Assembly: GCF_021390545.1 (NCBI RefSeq)
Contig: NZ_JAJUWR010000017.1
Location: 1-64,000, forward strand
Reading direction: 5' to 3'
DNA from: Algoriphagus sp. AGSA1
GTDB lineage: Bacteria; Bacteroidota; Bacteroidia; Cytophagales; Cyclobacteriaceae
Length of the DNA: 64,000 nucleotides
Under the pieces are notes generated by a model. That model was given only the letters and a program-made list of their open reading frames with translations. It did not search any database and was not told the DNA's origin. The translations under genes were made by a program, and so were the position numbers. Below are positions 27,326 to 35,010 of this stretch, piece by piece (positions within the stretch are counted from its first letter, which is position 1; every line of letters begins with the position of its first letter).

Positions 27326-28226
27326 GATTTGCTCCTTTTAAAATAGAAAATACATGCAATAAATGCGGGAATACCGCATCCATAGACTCTTTGGCTCCAT
27401 TAGTAGATCCCGGCAAAGCAAGGATCACACTATCGCCGATGGTGCCCGCCACCGACCTGGAAAGCATAGCATAAGGCATCATTTTTTGGCCATAACTTCT
27501 GATAGCTTCTTCTATTCCCGGAATTCTTCGCTCCAAAATAGGCTCCAAAGCTTCAGGTGTCACGTCCCGTGCCGACAATCCTGTCCCTCCTGTAAAGATC
27601 ACCAATTGGTTTTTCTCCGATAGCTCCAGGGCTCTGCTCCTGATCAGCTCAAGTTCATCCGGAATCACCTCATAAGAGCTTACCTCTACGTTGTGTGATC
27701 TCAACTTATCCACAATCACTTTCCCTGCCCGGTCTTCTTTGATTCCTTTGGAAATGGAATCAGAACATACAATTATAGCAGCCTGAATAGTTTTTGGGGT
27801 TTTGTCTTTGAAACTGGATTTACCTCCTTTTTTCTCTACCAACCCGATCTCGCGGATAACAATTCCCTTATCGATAGGTTTCAGCATGTCGTACATGGTC
27901 AGCGCTATCACAGATGCACCGTGCATGGCTTCCACTTCCACGCCGGTTTTGTACACAGTTTTCACTGTGATGAAAATCCGGATCTCCAGCCCATCAATCT
28001 CGTATTCTACAGCAGTGTATTCCACAGGCAGCGGATGGCAATCGGGAATGGTAATATGGGTGTTTTTCACCGCGAACAGACCCGCCACCTTCGCCATTTC
28101 AAAGACATTTCCCTTAGGGACACGATTCTCCACTACCGCAGCTATGGTTTCTTCTGAACTCACCTGCACTATCGCCTGCGCTTTTGCTGTGCGGAGCGTG
28201 GTTACTTTATGTGTGATATCTACCAT
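27309..28226 (-). CDS. moaCB: Fusion of MoaC and MoaB/MogA (cyclic pyranopterin synthase plus adenylyltransferase-like domain)
   Basis: The 305-residue protein joins two cofactor enzymes. Residues 1-150 are MoaC, which turns the MoaA product into cyclic pyranopterin monophosphate: MVDITHK at the start, DCHPLP near 62 and EAMHGASVIALTMYDM near 97. Residues 155-305 are a MoaB/MogA domain, with TGGTGLSARDVTPEA near 218 and ALPGSTNGAKESMD near 275, which adenylates molybdopterin. Fused MoaCB proteins are known in other bacteria. A hairpin-rich spacer of 167 bases separates it from moaE upstream. Confidence 0.94.
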   Translation of the reverse strand: MVDITHKVTTLRTAKAQAIVQVSSEETIAAVVENRVPKGNVFEMAKVAGLFAVKNTHITIPDCHPLPVEYTAVEYEIDGLEIRIFITVKTVYKTGVEVEAMHGASVIALTMYDMLKPIDKGIVIREIGLVEKKGGKSSFKDKTPKTIQAAIIVCSDSISKGIKEDRAGKVIVDKLRSHNVEVSSYEVIPDELELIRSRALELSEKNQLVIFTGGTGLSARDVTPEALEPILERRIPGIEEAIRSYGQKMMPYAMLSRSVAGTIGDSVILALPGSTNGAKESMDAVFPHLLHVFSILKGANHDSVG

Positions 28227-28280
28227 TAACTTATAATATTGTCCACAAATATGCCAGAAGCCAAAAACCCTTTAGCCAGT

Positions 28281-28316
28281 CGGTCAAAAGACCGAAGCCC
28301 GGTGACCGAAGCGGTC
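28281..28316. repeat. Twin hairpins with the same stem in the moaE-moaCB spacer
   Basis: CGGTC-AAAA-GACCG (28281-28294) is followed by GACCG-AAG-CGGTC (28304-28316). The two 5-bp stems use the same sequence in opposite order, so alternative pairings between the four arms are possible. It could be an extragenic palindromic element or affect the transcript between moaE and moaCB. Confidence 0.4.
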
Positions 28317-28393
28317 GCAATGATACTGCTCACTCGAATCTTATACTGAGTTATTCGCTTGCTGACAAAGAAATTTATATTCATAATAAAATT

Positions 28394-28822
28394 TCAACTA
28401 TTAACTTTCCATTGGTGGTCTGCATTATCGAGAATCTCCTTACCGAAGATAGGAACCTTTTCTTTCACCTGATTCACGAGCCATTCAGTCGCCTGATAGA
28501 CCTGCTTCCTACGCTTGGAAGATACAAAGACGAAAATGCAGATCTCCCCGACCTTTACTATTCCCAAGCTATGGTAGATGTGCAAACAAGTCAGATCGAA
28601 CTTTTCAAAAGCCGCTTCCCTGATCTCATGAAGCTTTTCATTGGCCATTTCTTCATAGCTGGTATATTCTATAGCTACTACCTGCTGGTCTCCGACTTCA
28701 TCGGCCCTAACCTGGCCTAGAAAAATATTGTGCGCCCCAATGCTGTGCTTGCCTTGATGCTTCGCTATGGAATCCGCTATAAATTCAGGGGAAATCGCCC
28801 CCTCAAGAAATACTTTTTTCAT
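28394..28822 (-). CDS. moaE: Molybdopterin synthase catalytic subunit
   Basis: The 142-residue large subunit of molybdopterin synthase inserts the two sulfurs carried by MoaD into cyclic pyranopterin monophosphate. AHNIFLGQVRADE near residue 32 and HSLGIVKVGEICIFVFV near 83 are family motifs. SSKRRKQVYQA and VPIFGKE near 130 hold the active-site Arg and Lys residues. The length is normal. It lies 53 bases downstream of moeB in the operon. Confidence 0.95.
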   Translation of the reverse strand: MKKVFLEGAISPEFIADSIAKHQGKHSIGAHNIFLGQVRADEVGDQQVVAIEYTSYEEMANEKLHEIREAAFEKFDLTCLHIYHSLGIVKVGEICIFVFVSSKRRKQVYQATEWLVNQVKEKVPIFGKEILDNADHQWKVNS

Positions 28823-28875
28823 CTTTAGTTCAATTTTGCTATTTACCTAAATTTAAGACCGAGGTGGTTTTGAGC

Positions 28876-29916
28876 TTATAATGATGCCTCTCCTGCCTTC
28901 GCCCTCCTGATTTCGGTCAACAAATCCTTCGCTCCTCCTCGTATCAACTTCAACTTTCTGAATCCCATTCGATAAAGCAAATCAGCTGCTTTTCTGCTTC
29001 GAATACCTGATTGGCAATATATCCGAATCTCTACATTTCGATCCAAGCTATCCGCTTCTTGTGGTAATGAAGAAAGAGGGATATGCAGTCCATTTTCCAA
29101 ATTTACCTGAGGTGATTCCCCTGATTCCCGTACATCCAGTAGCAATGCTTCACCCAGAAGCGATTCAGCAGGCGACAACATTTCAAATGAAACAGAAATA
29201 TGAGATTTTTTAGATGCAGGCACATTACCGAATTCAAACACTTGCTGGGAATTGTTCAGTAGATTATAAATCAGCAATTTCCCTGAAAGCACCTCGCCAA
29301 TCCCCAATATAATTTTCATCGCTTCGTTTGCCTGCAGCATCCCGATCAAACCTACCGTGACACCCAGCACACCCGCCTCAGCACAATTAGGGGCAGCTCC
29401 ATTCTCTTCCGGGAAAATATCCCGGTAAGTCGGCCCGCCTTCGAAATTGAAGACCGAAACCTGACCTTGAAACTGATGGATGGATCCATAAACAAAGGGC
29501 TTACCGCAAGTGAGGCAGGTATCATCGATCACATACCGGATAAATAAATTATCCGTGGCATCTATGACCAGATCAAAGCCCGAGAAGGTTTCTGCAGCAT
29601 TTTTGGCAGTCAAAAACTCTTCAAATACCGATATTTCTATTCCCGGGTTGGTTTTGATAATAGAATTGGCAGCTTCTTTTGCCTTGGAAAGCCCCAGCTG
29701 CTCGGAAGAGTAAAGGATTTGCCTGTGGAGATTGGATTCTTCGATTGTATCCCCATCTATGATACCGATTTTCCCGATGCCGGCAGCCGCAAGATAGGGC
29801 AAAACAGCGCATCCCAAGCCACCTGCTCCTACAACCAGCACCCTACTTGCCTTTAACTTTTGCTGGCCGGAAGTCCCTATGCCAGGCAGGATGATTTGTC
29901 GCTGGTACCGCTCCAT
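28876..29916 (-). CDS. moeB: Molybdopterin-synthase adenylyltransferase fused to a rhodanese domain
   Basis: The 346-residue protein has an N-terminal ThiF/MoeB domain (residues 1-240), which adenylates the C-terminus of MoaD; the nucleotide loop VGAGGLG is at residues 29-35. A C-terminal rhodanese domain (about 255-340) has LLLDVRESGE and the catalytic loop CQSGIRS and may supply the sulfur. An odd point is that the zinc-binding pair normally seen as YRCLF...C here reads YRDIFPEE...NCAEAGV: the first Cys is absent and only the Cys before AEAGV remains. The start is ATG at 29916, one base after the moaD stop. Confidence 0.9.
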   Translation of the reverse strand: MERYQRQIILPGIGTSGQQKLKASRVLVVGAGGLGCAVLPYLAAAGIGKIGIIDGDTIEESNLHRQILYSSEQLGLSKAKEAANSIIKTNPGIEISVFEEFLTAKNAAETFSGFDLVIDATDNLFIRYVIDDTCLTCGKPFVYGSIHQFQGQVSVFNFEGGPTYRDIFPEENGAAPNCAEAGVLGVTVGLIGMLQANEAMKIILGIGEVLSGKLLIYNLLNNSQQVFEFGNVPASKKSHISVSFEMLSPAESLLGEALLLDVRESGESPQVNLENGLHIPLSSLPQEADSLDRNVEIRIYCQSGIRSRKAADLLYRMGFRKLKLIRGGAKDLLTEIRRAKAGEASL

Positions 29917-29917
29917 C

Positions 29918-30154
29918 TTATCCTCCCGCAAATGGTGGAAGCAAAGCTATTTCGTCAGCTTCAGAAATAGTCAACACCCGCTGTCTGGAGACAATTTTAC
30001 GATTAACGGCTACCTGAAACTGAAATTTCCTCAGACCATATTTTGCATCCAGCAAGCTGAGCAGCTCCTCCAGCTTCATAGATTTCACGTCCAGGATTTC
30101 TGAGTCGCTTTGAGCAGCTTCCGCAATATTTCCAAAATAGTTCACAGTAATCAT
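29918..30154 (-). CDS. moaD: Molybdopterin synthase sulfur carrier subunit
   Basis: This 78-residue ubiquitin-fold protein ends in FAGG; its terminal Gly-Gly is adenylated by MoeB, converted to a thiocarboxylate, and used by MoaE. The LLPPFAGG ending is diagnostic. It sits between cobA and moeB in the operon, with only one base between its stop and the moeB start, so the carrier and its activating enzyme are tightly coupled. Confidence 0.94.
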   Translation of the reverse strand: MITVNYFGNIAEAAQSDSEILDVKSMKLEELLSLLDAKYGLRKFQFQVAVNRKIVSRQRVLTISEADEIALLPPFAGG

Positions 30155-30182
30155 AGCATCAAGTTAATATAGATCTCCCAGA

Positions 30183-30995
30183 TTAATTAGTAAAAGGCAA
30201 GGTATTCAAGTTTTGGAAGATGAATTCATCGTCTAAAACCCAGTCTTCCCGTACTTGCTTTCTCACTCTCGCAAGATGGACCACCTCTCCTATAACGATC
30301 ACCGCCGGAGCTTTTATTGCTTCATTTTCACTGAGCTCGACGATGTTTTGAATGGTACCCACGACTTCTTTCTGCTCAGCTTTTGTCCCATCCTGAATGA
30401 TTGCTACCGGTATATCTGCTTTCCCAAAGGAGGTATAGATATCAGCAATCTCAGCTAGCTTACCCATTCCCATCAGTACCACCACCGTGGCGGAGGACTG
30501 AGCAGCCAGGGAAAGATCTTTTGAAAGTGTCCTATCGCTGGTAGTGCCTGTGATCACCCAGAAACTTTCAGCTACTCCCCGGCTGGTAACCGGAATTCCT
30601 ATAGAGGCCGGCACTGCTATACTGGAAGATATTCCAGGGATCACTTCCACCTCGATTCCTTTTTCTACAGCATAGATCTCTTCTTCTTTTCCCCTGCCAA
30701 AAACAAAAGGATCACCGCCCTTAACCCGCACAACATGACCAAATTCTGTGGCATAATCCACAATAAGTTCGTTGATCTCATCCTGGGTATGACTATGGTT
30801 TCCCTGCCTTTTTCCCACAAAAACAAGTAGAGCCCTATTGGCGTGTTCAAGGATTTCCTCATTCACAAGAGAATCGTACAGCACTACATCAGCCCCATTC
30901 AGTGCTTTGACCGCCTTGAGAGTCAGTAGTTCAGGATCACCAGGCCCAGCGCCTAGCAGGGTGATTTTCGGGGATTTTCCGGTTATAGTCTTCAT
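30183..30995 (-). CDS. cobA: Uroporphyrinogen-III C-methyltransferase
   Basis: The 270-residue enzyme adds two SAM-derived methyl groups to uroporphyrinogen III to give precorrin-2, the precursor of siroheme and cobalamin. GAGPGDPELLT near residue 15, VKGGDPFVFGRG near 90 and the PGISSS segment near 122 are the SUMT signatures. It is a single-domain form, without the CysG oxidase/chelatase. It is embedded in the molybdenum cofactor operon, overlapping mobA by four bases. This pairing is common near nitrate assimilation genes, since nitrite reductase needs siroheme, but no reductase is in the window. Confidence 0.93.
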   Translation of the reverse strand: MKTITGKSPKITLLGAGPGDPELLTLKAVKALNGADVVLYDSLVNEEILEHANRALLVFVGKRQGNHSHTQDEINELIVDYATEFGHVVRVKGGDPFVFGRGKEEEIYAVEKGIEVEVIPGISSSIAVPASIGIPVTSRGVAESFWVITGTTSDRTLSKDLSLAAQSSATVVVLMGMGKLAEIADIYTSFGKADIPVAIIQDGTKAEQKEVVGTIQNIVELSENEAIKAPAVIVIGEVVHLARVRKQVREDWVLDDEFIFQNLNTLPFTN

Positions 30996-31576
30996 TTGTC
31001 TAATAGGTTTAGTGAAAGCAATTCGGATTTACTGTTGATGTTCTGCACAAGGGGTTTCTGATCCGCGTTGATTTGGATTTTTTGGTGCGAAATCATATTG
31101 ACCAGAGCGCAAAGTTTCAGTTTGTTGGCTGAAATCGCATTTTCGAAGGTTTTTGAGGCTGTTTTATTGTAAACACCAATCAACGGATAATCATTTCTTC
31201 CATCGCTGATAAAAGTGACCGGAGAGTCATTCTTTGCAGATTCCGCCACTATCGTGGATAATAATCCTGTGGAAATCTTAGGTATATCGCAACTGAGGAT
31301 CAGATTCCGCCTCGTCTTACTGTGATTCAATGCGGTATATATTCCACCTACGGGCCCTTTGTCAGCATAAATATCCTCGATCATTGGCAAGCCCACAAGA
31401 CTGTAATCCCCATTGCTGGTCACCAGGATAATATCTGCTGTGATGGGCATAACGGCTTCTATTATCCAGCGTATAAAAGGCTTGCCTTTGTAAAGCACCA
31501 ATCCCTTTTCCGACTGCATACGGGTGCTTTTACCGCCGCAGAGTACGTAAGCTGTGATATCTGCAGAAAATTTCAT
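30992..31576 (-). CDS. mobA: Molybdenum cofactor guanylyltransferase
   Basis: The 194-residue nucleotidyltransferase attaches GMP to molybdopterin, forming the guanine dinucleotide cofactor used by DMSO reductase-family enzymes. LCGGKSTRMQSEKG at residues 12-25 is the GTP-binding signature, and LSCDIPKIS near 93 holds the metal-binding Asp. The sequence is complete. It follows moeA by 28 bases and overlaps cobA by four. Confidence 0.92.
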   Translation of the reverse strand: MKFSADITAYVLCGGKSTRMQSEKGLVLYKGKPFIRWIIEAVMPITADIILVTSNGDYSLVGLPMIEDIYADKGPVGGIYTALNHSKTRRNLILSCDIPKISTGLLSTIVAESAKNDSPVTFISDGRNDYPLIGVYNKTASKTFENAISANKLKLCALVNMISHQKIQINADQKPLVQNINSKSELLSLNLLDK

Positions 31577-31604
31577 CCTTGGATTATTAGCCTTAATTCT
31601 ATTA

Positions 31605-32780
31605 TTAATTTCTGTTTATAGGTAGAAATAGCACTTTCTCTCCTGCTTCCAGAATTTGCTTATCGGCCGGGACCAGTACCAGCGCATTGCCCAAAGCGTA
31701 GGAAATCAACATGCTGGATGCTTGTTTGGGATATATTTCCAATTCTCCATTCACCTCGGAACCGAGTATAAACAAGGTTTTCCCAAACTTGTTGAAGGTA
31801 CGGTGCTTGAGAACCCCTGTCTGAAAATCCAAGTCGAAATCCGGATTTCCTGTCATGATTTTCAAGGCGGATAGGACATAAATCAGAAAACAGGTCAGTG
31901 AAGAAGCGGGATTGCCGGGTAAAGCAAAAACAAGCTTCTCCTCCTTCTTTCCAAACCAAATAGGCTTTCCCGGTTTTTGATTTACCTTATAGAAAATCTC
32001 CCGGACATGGTTTGCTTGCAAGGCTTCATTTACAAAGTCGTAATCTCCCACTGAGATCCCACCCGAAATCAACAACATATCAGATTCCAGTCCCTGGGCT
32101 ACTACTCTGATGGTGGACTCTAGGTCATCCTGCACTTTTAAAATCCGCACTGAACCATATCCTCTTGATTTCAGTGCGGACTCCAGCATGATCGCATTAC
32201 TCTCGTAAATGGCCCCAGGCTTCAGAGGTGTTCCAGGCTCCTGAAGTTCATTTCCGGTTACGATGAGGGTAATTTTGGGTTTGTTAAAGACTAAAACCTC
32301 CGTGATTCCAAAGCTGGCCAAAAAACCAATAATTGAATCGTTGATTTTGGTGCCTGCAGACAGCACATGCTCCCCTGCTTGAATCTGCTCTCCGATCTCC
32401 CTCACATTGGCTCCCTTTTCAGGAATAGTTTGGATTGTGATCCTCCCGTTCCCAGCCTGCACATGCTCTTGCATGATTACTGTATCGGCGGAATCAGGGA
32501 CAGGAGCTCCGGTAAATATCCTTACCGCCTGGTTGGCCGCCAGTTCAAAAACCTTGTTATCGCCGGCCTTGCATTCTCCGATTACCTCCAGGTCTAGCTC
32601 CCCACCACTTCGAAACGCATAGCCATCCATGGCAGATTGCCGAAATGGCGGCAAACTAATAGGAGCGACTAGATCCTCTGCCAGAAAACACCCATAAGAA
32701 TCCCTTAGAGCCATCCCGACTGCAGGTAATTTTGCCGTATGGGCTTTGATTAGATCTAGTGCTTCGGATACTGATATCAT
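31605..32780 (-). CDS. moeA: Molybdopterin molybdenumtransferase
   Basis: The 391-residue protein inserts molybdate into adenylated molybdopterin. SAMDGYAF near residue 48, GAPVPDSADTVIMQE near 91, the TGNEL motif near 176, SGGISVGDYDFV near 238 and FALPGNPASSLTCF near 285 are family signatures. It is the first gene of the operon running leftwards to moaA, and the inverted repeat at 32817-32842 just upstream may control it. Confidence 0.95.
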   Translation of the reverse strand: MISVSEALDLIKAHTAKLPAVGMALRDSYGCFLAEDLVAPISLPPFRQSAMDGYAFRSGGELDLEVIGECKAGDNKVFELAANQAVRIFTGAPVPDSADTVIMQEHVQAGNGRITIQTIPEKGANVREIGEQIQAGEHVLSAGTKINDSIIGFLASFGITEVLVFNKPKITLIVTGNELQEPGTPLKPGAIYESNAIMLESALKSRGYGSVRILKVQDDLESTIRVVAQGLESDMLLISGGISVGDYDFVNEALQANHVREIFYKVNQKPGKPIWFGKKEEKLVFALPGNPASSLTCFLIYVLSALKIMTGNPDFDLDFQTGVLKHRTFNKFGKTLFILGSEVNGELEIYPKQASSMLISYALGNALVLVPADKQILEAGEKVLFLPINRN

Positions 32781-32816
32781 CTTGTTTTGAAATCTTGGCT
32801 AAACTTAATAATAATT

Positions 32817-32842
32817 ACGTAAAAATACTTATTTTTCTACGT
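32817..32842 (-). promoter_or_regulatory. Candidate operator upstream of the molybdenum cofactor operon
   Basis: The arms ACGTAAAAATA (32817-32827) and TATTTTTCTACGT (32830-32842) are inverted repeats with one extra base, each ending in the palindrome TACGTA. The centre lies about 50 bases upstream of the moeA start codon, where a regulator could act. The cognate protein is unknown. Confidence 0.4.
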
Positions 32843-32915
32843 ATTTTTTTAATGAAAGCAGAGATTATTCTGTAGAAATCTGCTTTTGGATTCAAGCTGC
32901 GGGAATTTTTGCTCA

Positions 32916-32945
32916 AAAAAAAACGCTAATCAAAGCGTTTTTATA
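32916..32945 (-). terminator. Terminator of the lemA-TPM operon
   Basis: AAACGCT (32921-32927) and AGCGTTT (32934-32940) form a stem flanked by A and T runs. On the minus strand it ends in a long T tract, 20 bases after the stop of the glycine-rich TPM gene. Confidence 0.8.
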
Positions 32946-32963
32946 AAGAGTTAGGAATATGGC

Positions 32964-33770
32964 TTACCAGCTTCCTCCGGCTCCACCACCTCCGAAGCTA
33001 CCACCACCGAAACCTCCAAAACCGCCACCGCTGCCGCCGCCAAATCCTCCTCCACCAAAGCCGCCTCCGGATCTTCTGCCTCCACCACCCAGCATCCCAG
33101 CCAGCATGATCGTAGTCCACAGATCCACTCCTCCACCTCTTCCTCCCATGTGGTTGTCGTTATCGTTGCGGTTTTTGAGCAGGGGAAGTATCACGAAAAG
33201 GAAGATAAAAAACAAGATCATAAATATGGCACCACCACTGTTGCCTTTGGACTCCACCTCCTCAGCGGTATATTCTCCCGAAGCCAATTTGAAGATCATA
33301 TCAGTCGCTTCATTCAAACCTTCGTAGTAGGCTTCTCGACGGAAATTGGGCAAAATCAGGTTCTCCACGATACGTTTGGCCAAGGCATCAGGTACTGCCC
33401 CTTCCATACCATATCCCGTGGCGATAAATACTTTGCGGTCATCCATAGCTGCCAGGATCAGGATTCCGTTGTCATTTGCACCTCCTCCTATACCCCAGGA
33501 TTCACCCAGCCGGAATGCGTAATCAGCAATATCGTATTGCCCCACAGATCGCATCATCACAATGGCGATCTGGGTAGAGGTGCTGTCATTATAAGCGACC
33601 AATTTTCTTTCCAGCTGGTTAGTTTCAGCAGAGGAAAGCGTATTCGTGAAATCATTCACCAGCTTGGGTGGATTGGGCACAGGAGGAAAATCCTGGGCTT
33701 GTAGTCCAAGGGTGAAAAACAGAAAAAGAAATACTATGGGGCGGATTTTAGGATCCAAAAGAAATCTCAT
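32964..33770 (-). CDS. TPM-domain protein with glycine-rich tail (YgcG type)
   Basis: The 268-residue protein has a signal peptide (residues 1-25, ending in LQAQ), a TPM domain (about 35-160, with NDFTNTLS and the ANDNGILILAAMDDRKV core), a single transmembrane helix near 180-196, and a C-terminal tail of about 45 residues made mostly of Gly, Phe and Ser. TPM domains occur in photosystem II repair proteins and in bacterial membrane proteins of unclear role. The Gly-rich tail produces a proline-rich mirror frame on the other strand that is not a gene. It overlaps the upstream TPM gene by 23 bases. Confidence 0.88.
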   Translation of the reverse strand: MRFLLDPKIRPIVFLFLFFTLGLQAQDFPPVPNPPKLVNDFTNTLSSAETNQLERKLVAYNDSTSTQIAIVMMRSVGQYDIADYAFRLGESWGIGGGANDNGILILAAMDDRKVFIATGYGMEGAVPDALAKRIVENLILPNFRREAYYEGLNEATDMIFKLASGEYTAEEVESKGNSGGAIFMILFFIFLFVILPLLKNRNDNDNHMGGRGGGVDLWTTIMLAGMLGGGGRRSGGGFGGGGFGGGSGGGFGGFGGGSFGGGGAGGSW

Positions 33771-34185
33771 CAGGAAGTTCGTTTATGTCTGAATCACCCT
33801 GATACGGGAAATGCTGTCCAAGTTGCTCGCCGGCCATGTGAATGCCGTCGATCAGACCTTGTGTAAATTGGCCTTTTTTAAAACAACTGGCCATGTGTTC
33901 TTTAATATTCTCCCAGAAATCATCTGGGACTACTTCGTTGATTCCTTTGTCGCCTAAAATCGCAAAGCGATGATCAACTACCGCAAGGTAAAAAAGCACA
34001 CCATTTCGGTCTTTGGTCTGATACATCTTAAGTGTATCAAAAACCTTCACCGCACGATCTAGCACATCGCCTTTGCAGCGGCTTTCTATATGAACCTGTA
34101 TCTCTCCGGAAGTGGAAACTTCGGCAGACCGTATGGCATTGACAATAGCCTCACGGTCTGCTTTTGAGAATAATTTCTCAGCCAT
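33748..34185 (-). CDS. Second TPM-domain protein, without signal peptide
   Basis: The 145-residue protein starts MAEKLFSKADREAIV and consists of one TPM domain, with STSGEIQVHIESRC near residue 22 and DRNGVLFYLAVVDHRFAILGDKGI near 62. It has no signal peptide or membrane segment, so it is probably cytoplasmic or membrane-associated through its partners. Longer in-frame starts to 34281 would overlap lemA and have no support; the ATG at 34185 leaves 13 bases after the lemA stop. The order lemA, short TPM, long TPM is a common Bacteroidota arrangement. Confidence 0.87.
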   Translation of the reverse strand: MAEKLFSKADREAIVNAIRSAEVSTSGEIQVHIESRCKGDVLDRAVKVFDTLKMYQTKDRNGVLFYLAVVDHRFAILGDKGINEVVPDDFWENIKEHMASCFKKGQFTQGLIDGIHMAGEQLGQHFPYQGDSDINELPDEISFGS

Positions 34186-34198
34186 AATTGAATAGTGA

Positions 34199-34789
34199 TT
34201 AAAACTGGACAGTAGGAGCATTCTCAGCTCCTGCGGATGCTTCGAAGTAACCCTTCTGTTCAAATCCATACCAACCTGCAAAGATATTGTTCGGGAAAGT
34301 CCTCAGATTGGAATTGAAATCCTGCACAGACTGGTTGAAATTTCGTCTGGCCACGGCTATTCTGTTCTCTGTGCCTTCGAGCTGCGCCTGCAGTTCAAGG
34401 AAATTCTGATTTGCTTTGAGCTCTGGATAGCGCTCCACACTCACCAATAATCGCCCCAAAGCCCCGGAAAGCTGATCTTGTGCCCCCTGGAATTCAGCTA
34501 ATTTCTCAGGAGTAAGATTAGACGCATCCACGTTCACTGCGGTGGCTTTTGCCCGAGCCTCGATCACCCCGGTCAATGTCTCCTGCTCAAAATCCGCATA
34601 GCCTTTTACGGTATTCACCAGATTTGGAATCAGATCTGATCTACGTTGATATTGTGTTTCTACCTCAGCCCACTGCCCATTGATCACCTCTTCTTTTTGG
34701 ACAAAAGTATTATAGGTCCCCACGGCCTTAGTGTAGATAAAAACACCTACGACCACCAAAATCAGAATAGGAATAAGGAATTTTTTCAT
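34199..34789 (-). CDS. lemA: LemA family protein
   Basis: The 196-residue protein has an N-terminal transmembrane helix (residues 4-20) and a long helical domain. YNTFVQKEEVINGQWAEVE, QYQRRSDLIPNLVNTVKGYA near residue 47, and ARRNFNQSVQDFNSNLRTFP near 147 are the family's signatures. LemA proteins are membrane anchored with the domain facing out of the cytoplasm; their role is unknown. It is the first gene of the LemA/TPM operon, preceded by a duplicated leader sequence. Confidence 0.93.
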   Translation of the reverse strand: MKKFLIPILILVVVGVFIYTKAVGTYNTFVQKEEVINGQWAEVETQYQRRSDLIPNLVNTVKGYADFEQETLTGVIEARAKATAVNVDASNLTPEKLAEFQGAQDQLSGALGRLLVSVERYPELKANQNFLELQAQLEGTENRIAVARRNFNQSVQDFNSNLRTFPNNIFAGWYGFEQKGYFEASAGAENAPTVQF

Positions 34790-34790
34790 A

Positions 34791-34910
34791 TGTTTATAAT
34801 TGTTTTTTTAGGTCATATGGAATCTTTGACGATTAAAATAATCATTGCCATATGTATTTTAATGATGATTTCAATCGTGTCGATTTCATGTGTTTATAAT
34901 TGTTTTTTAG
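34791..34910. repeat. Duplicated lemA leader: 18-base direct repeat about 100 bases apart
   Basis: TGTTTATAATTGTTTTTT occurs at 34791-34808, immediately before the lemA start, and again at 34891-34908. On the minus strand the upstream copy is also followed by ATG, opening a 15-codon frame. The spacer contains a second short hydrophobic frame on the plus strand (ATG at 34818), which is not convincing as a gene. The 34790-35010 gap has no other feature. Confidence 0.55.
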
Positions 34911-35010
34911 ACTAGGTTACTCACGGATTTGCGAAAAAGAGGTTTCCTTCATTTCTCCATGTTTTATTCAAAATTACCCTTATTTAAATTAACTTCTGTC
35001 CTAAAAGCAT

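Noticed and set aside
26312-32780. A possible molybdenum cofactor riboswitch in front of moeA
   Set aside because: The upstream region is short and A/T-rich with only the TACGTA inverted repeat; no conserved Moco-RNA structure could be made out.
32959-33327. A proline-rich frame on the plus strand
   Set aside because: It is the mirror of the glycine-rich tail of the TPM protein (GGN codons read as CCN on the other strand).
34818-34915. A 32-codon hydrophobic frame on the plus strand between lemA and the PDZ protein
   Set aside because: It is short, has no ribosome-binding site or homologue I recognise, and lies in the duplicated leader of lemA, whose A/T-rich sequence gives hydrophobic codons by chance.
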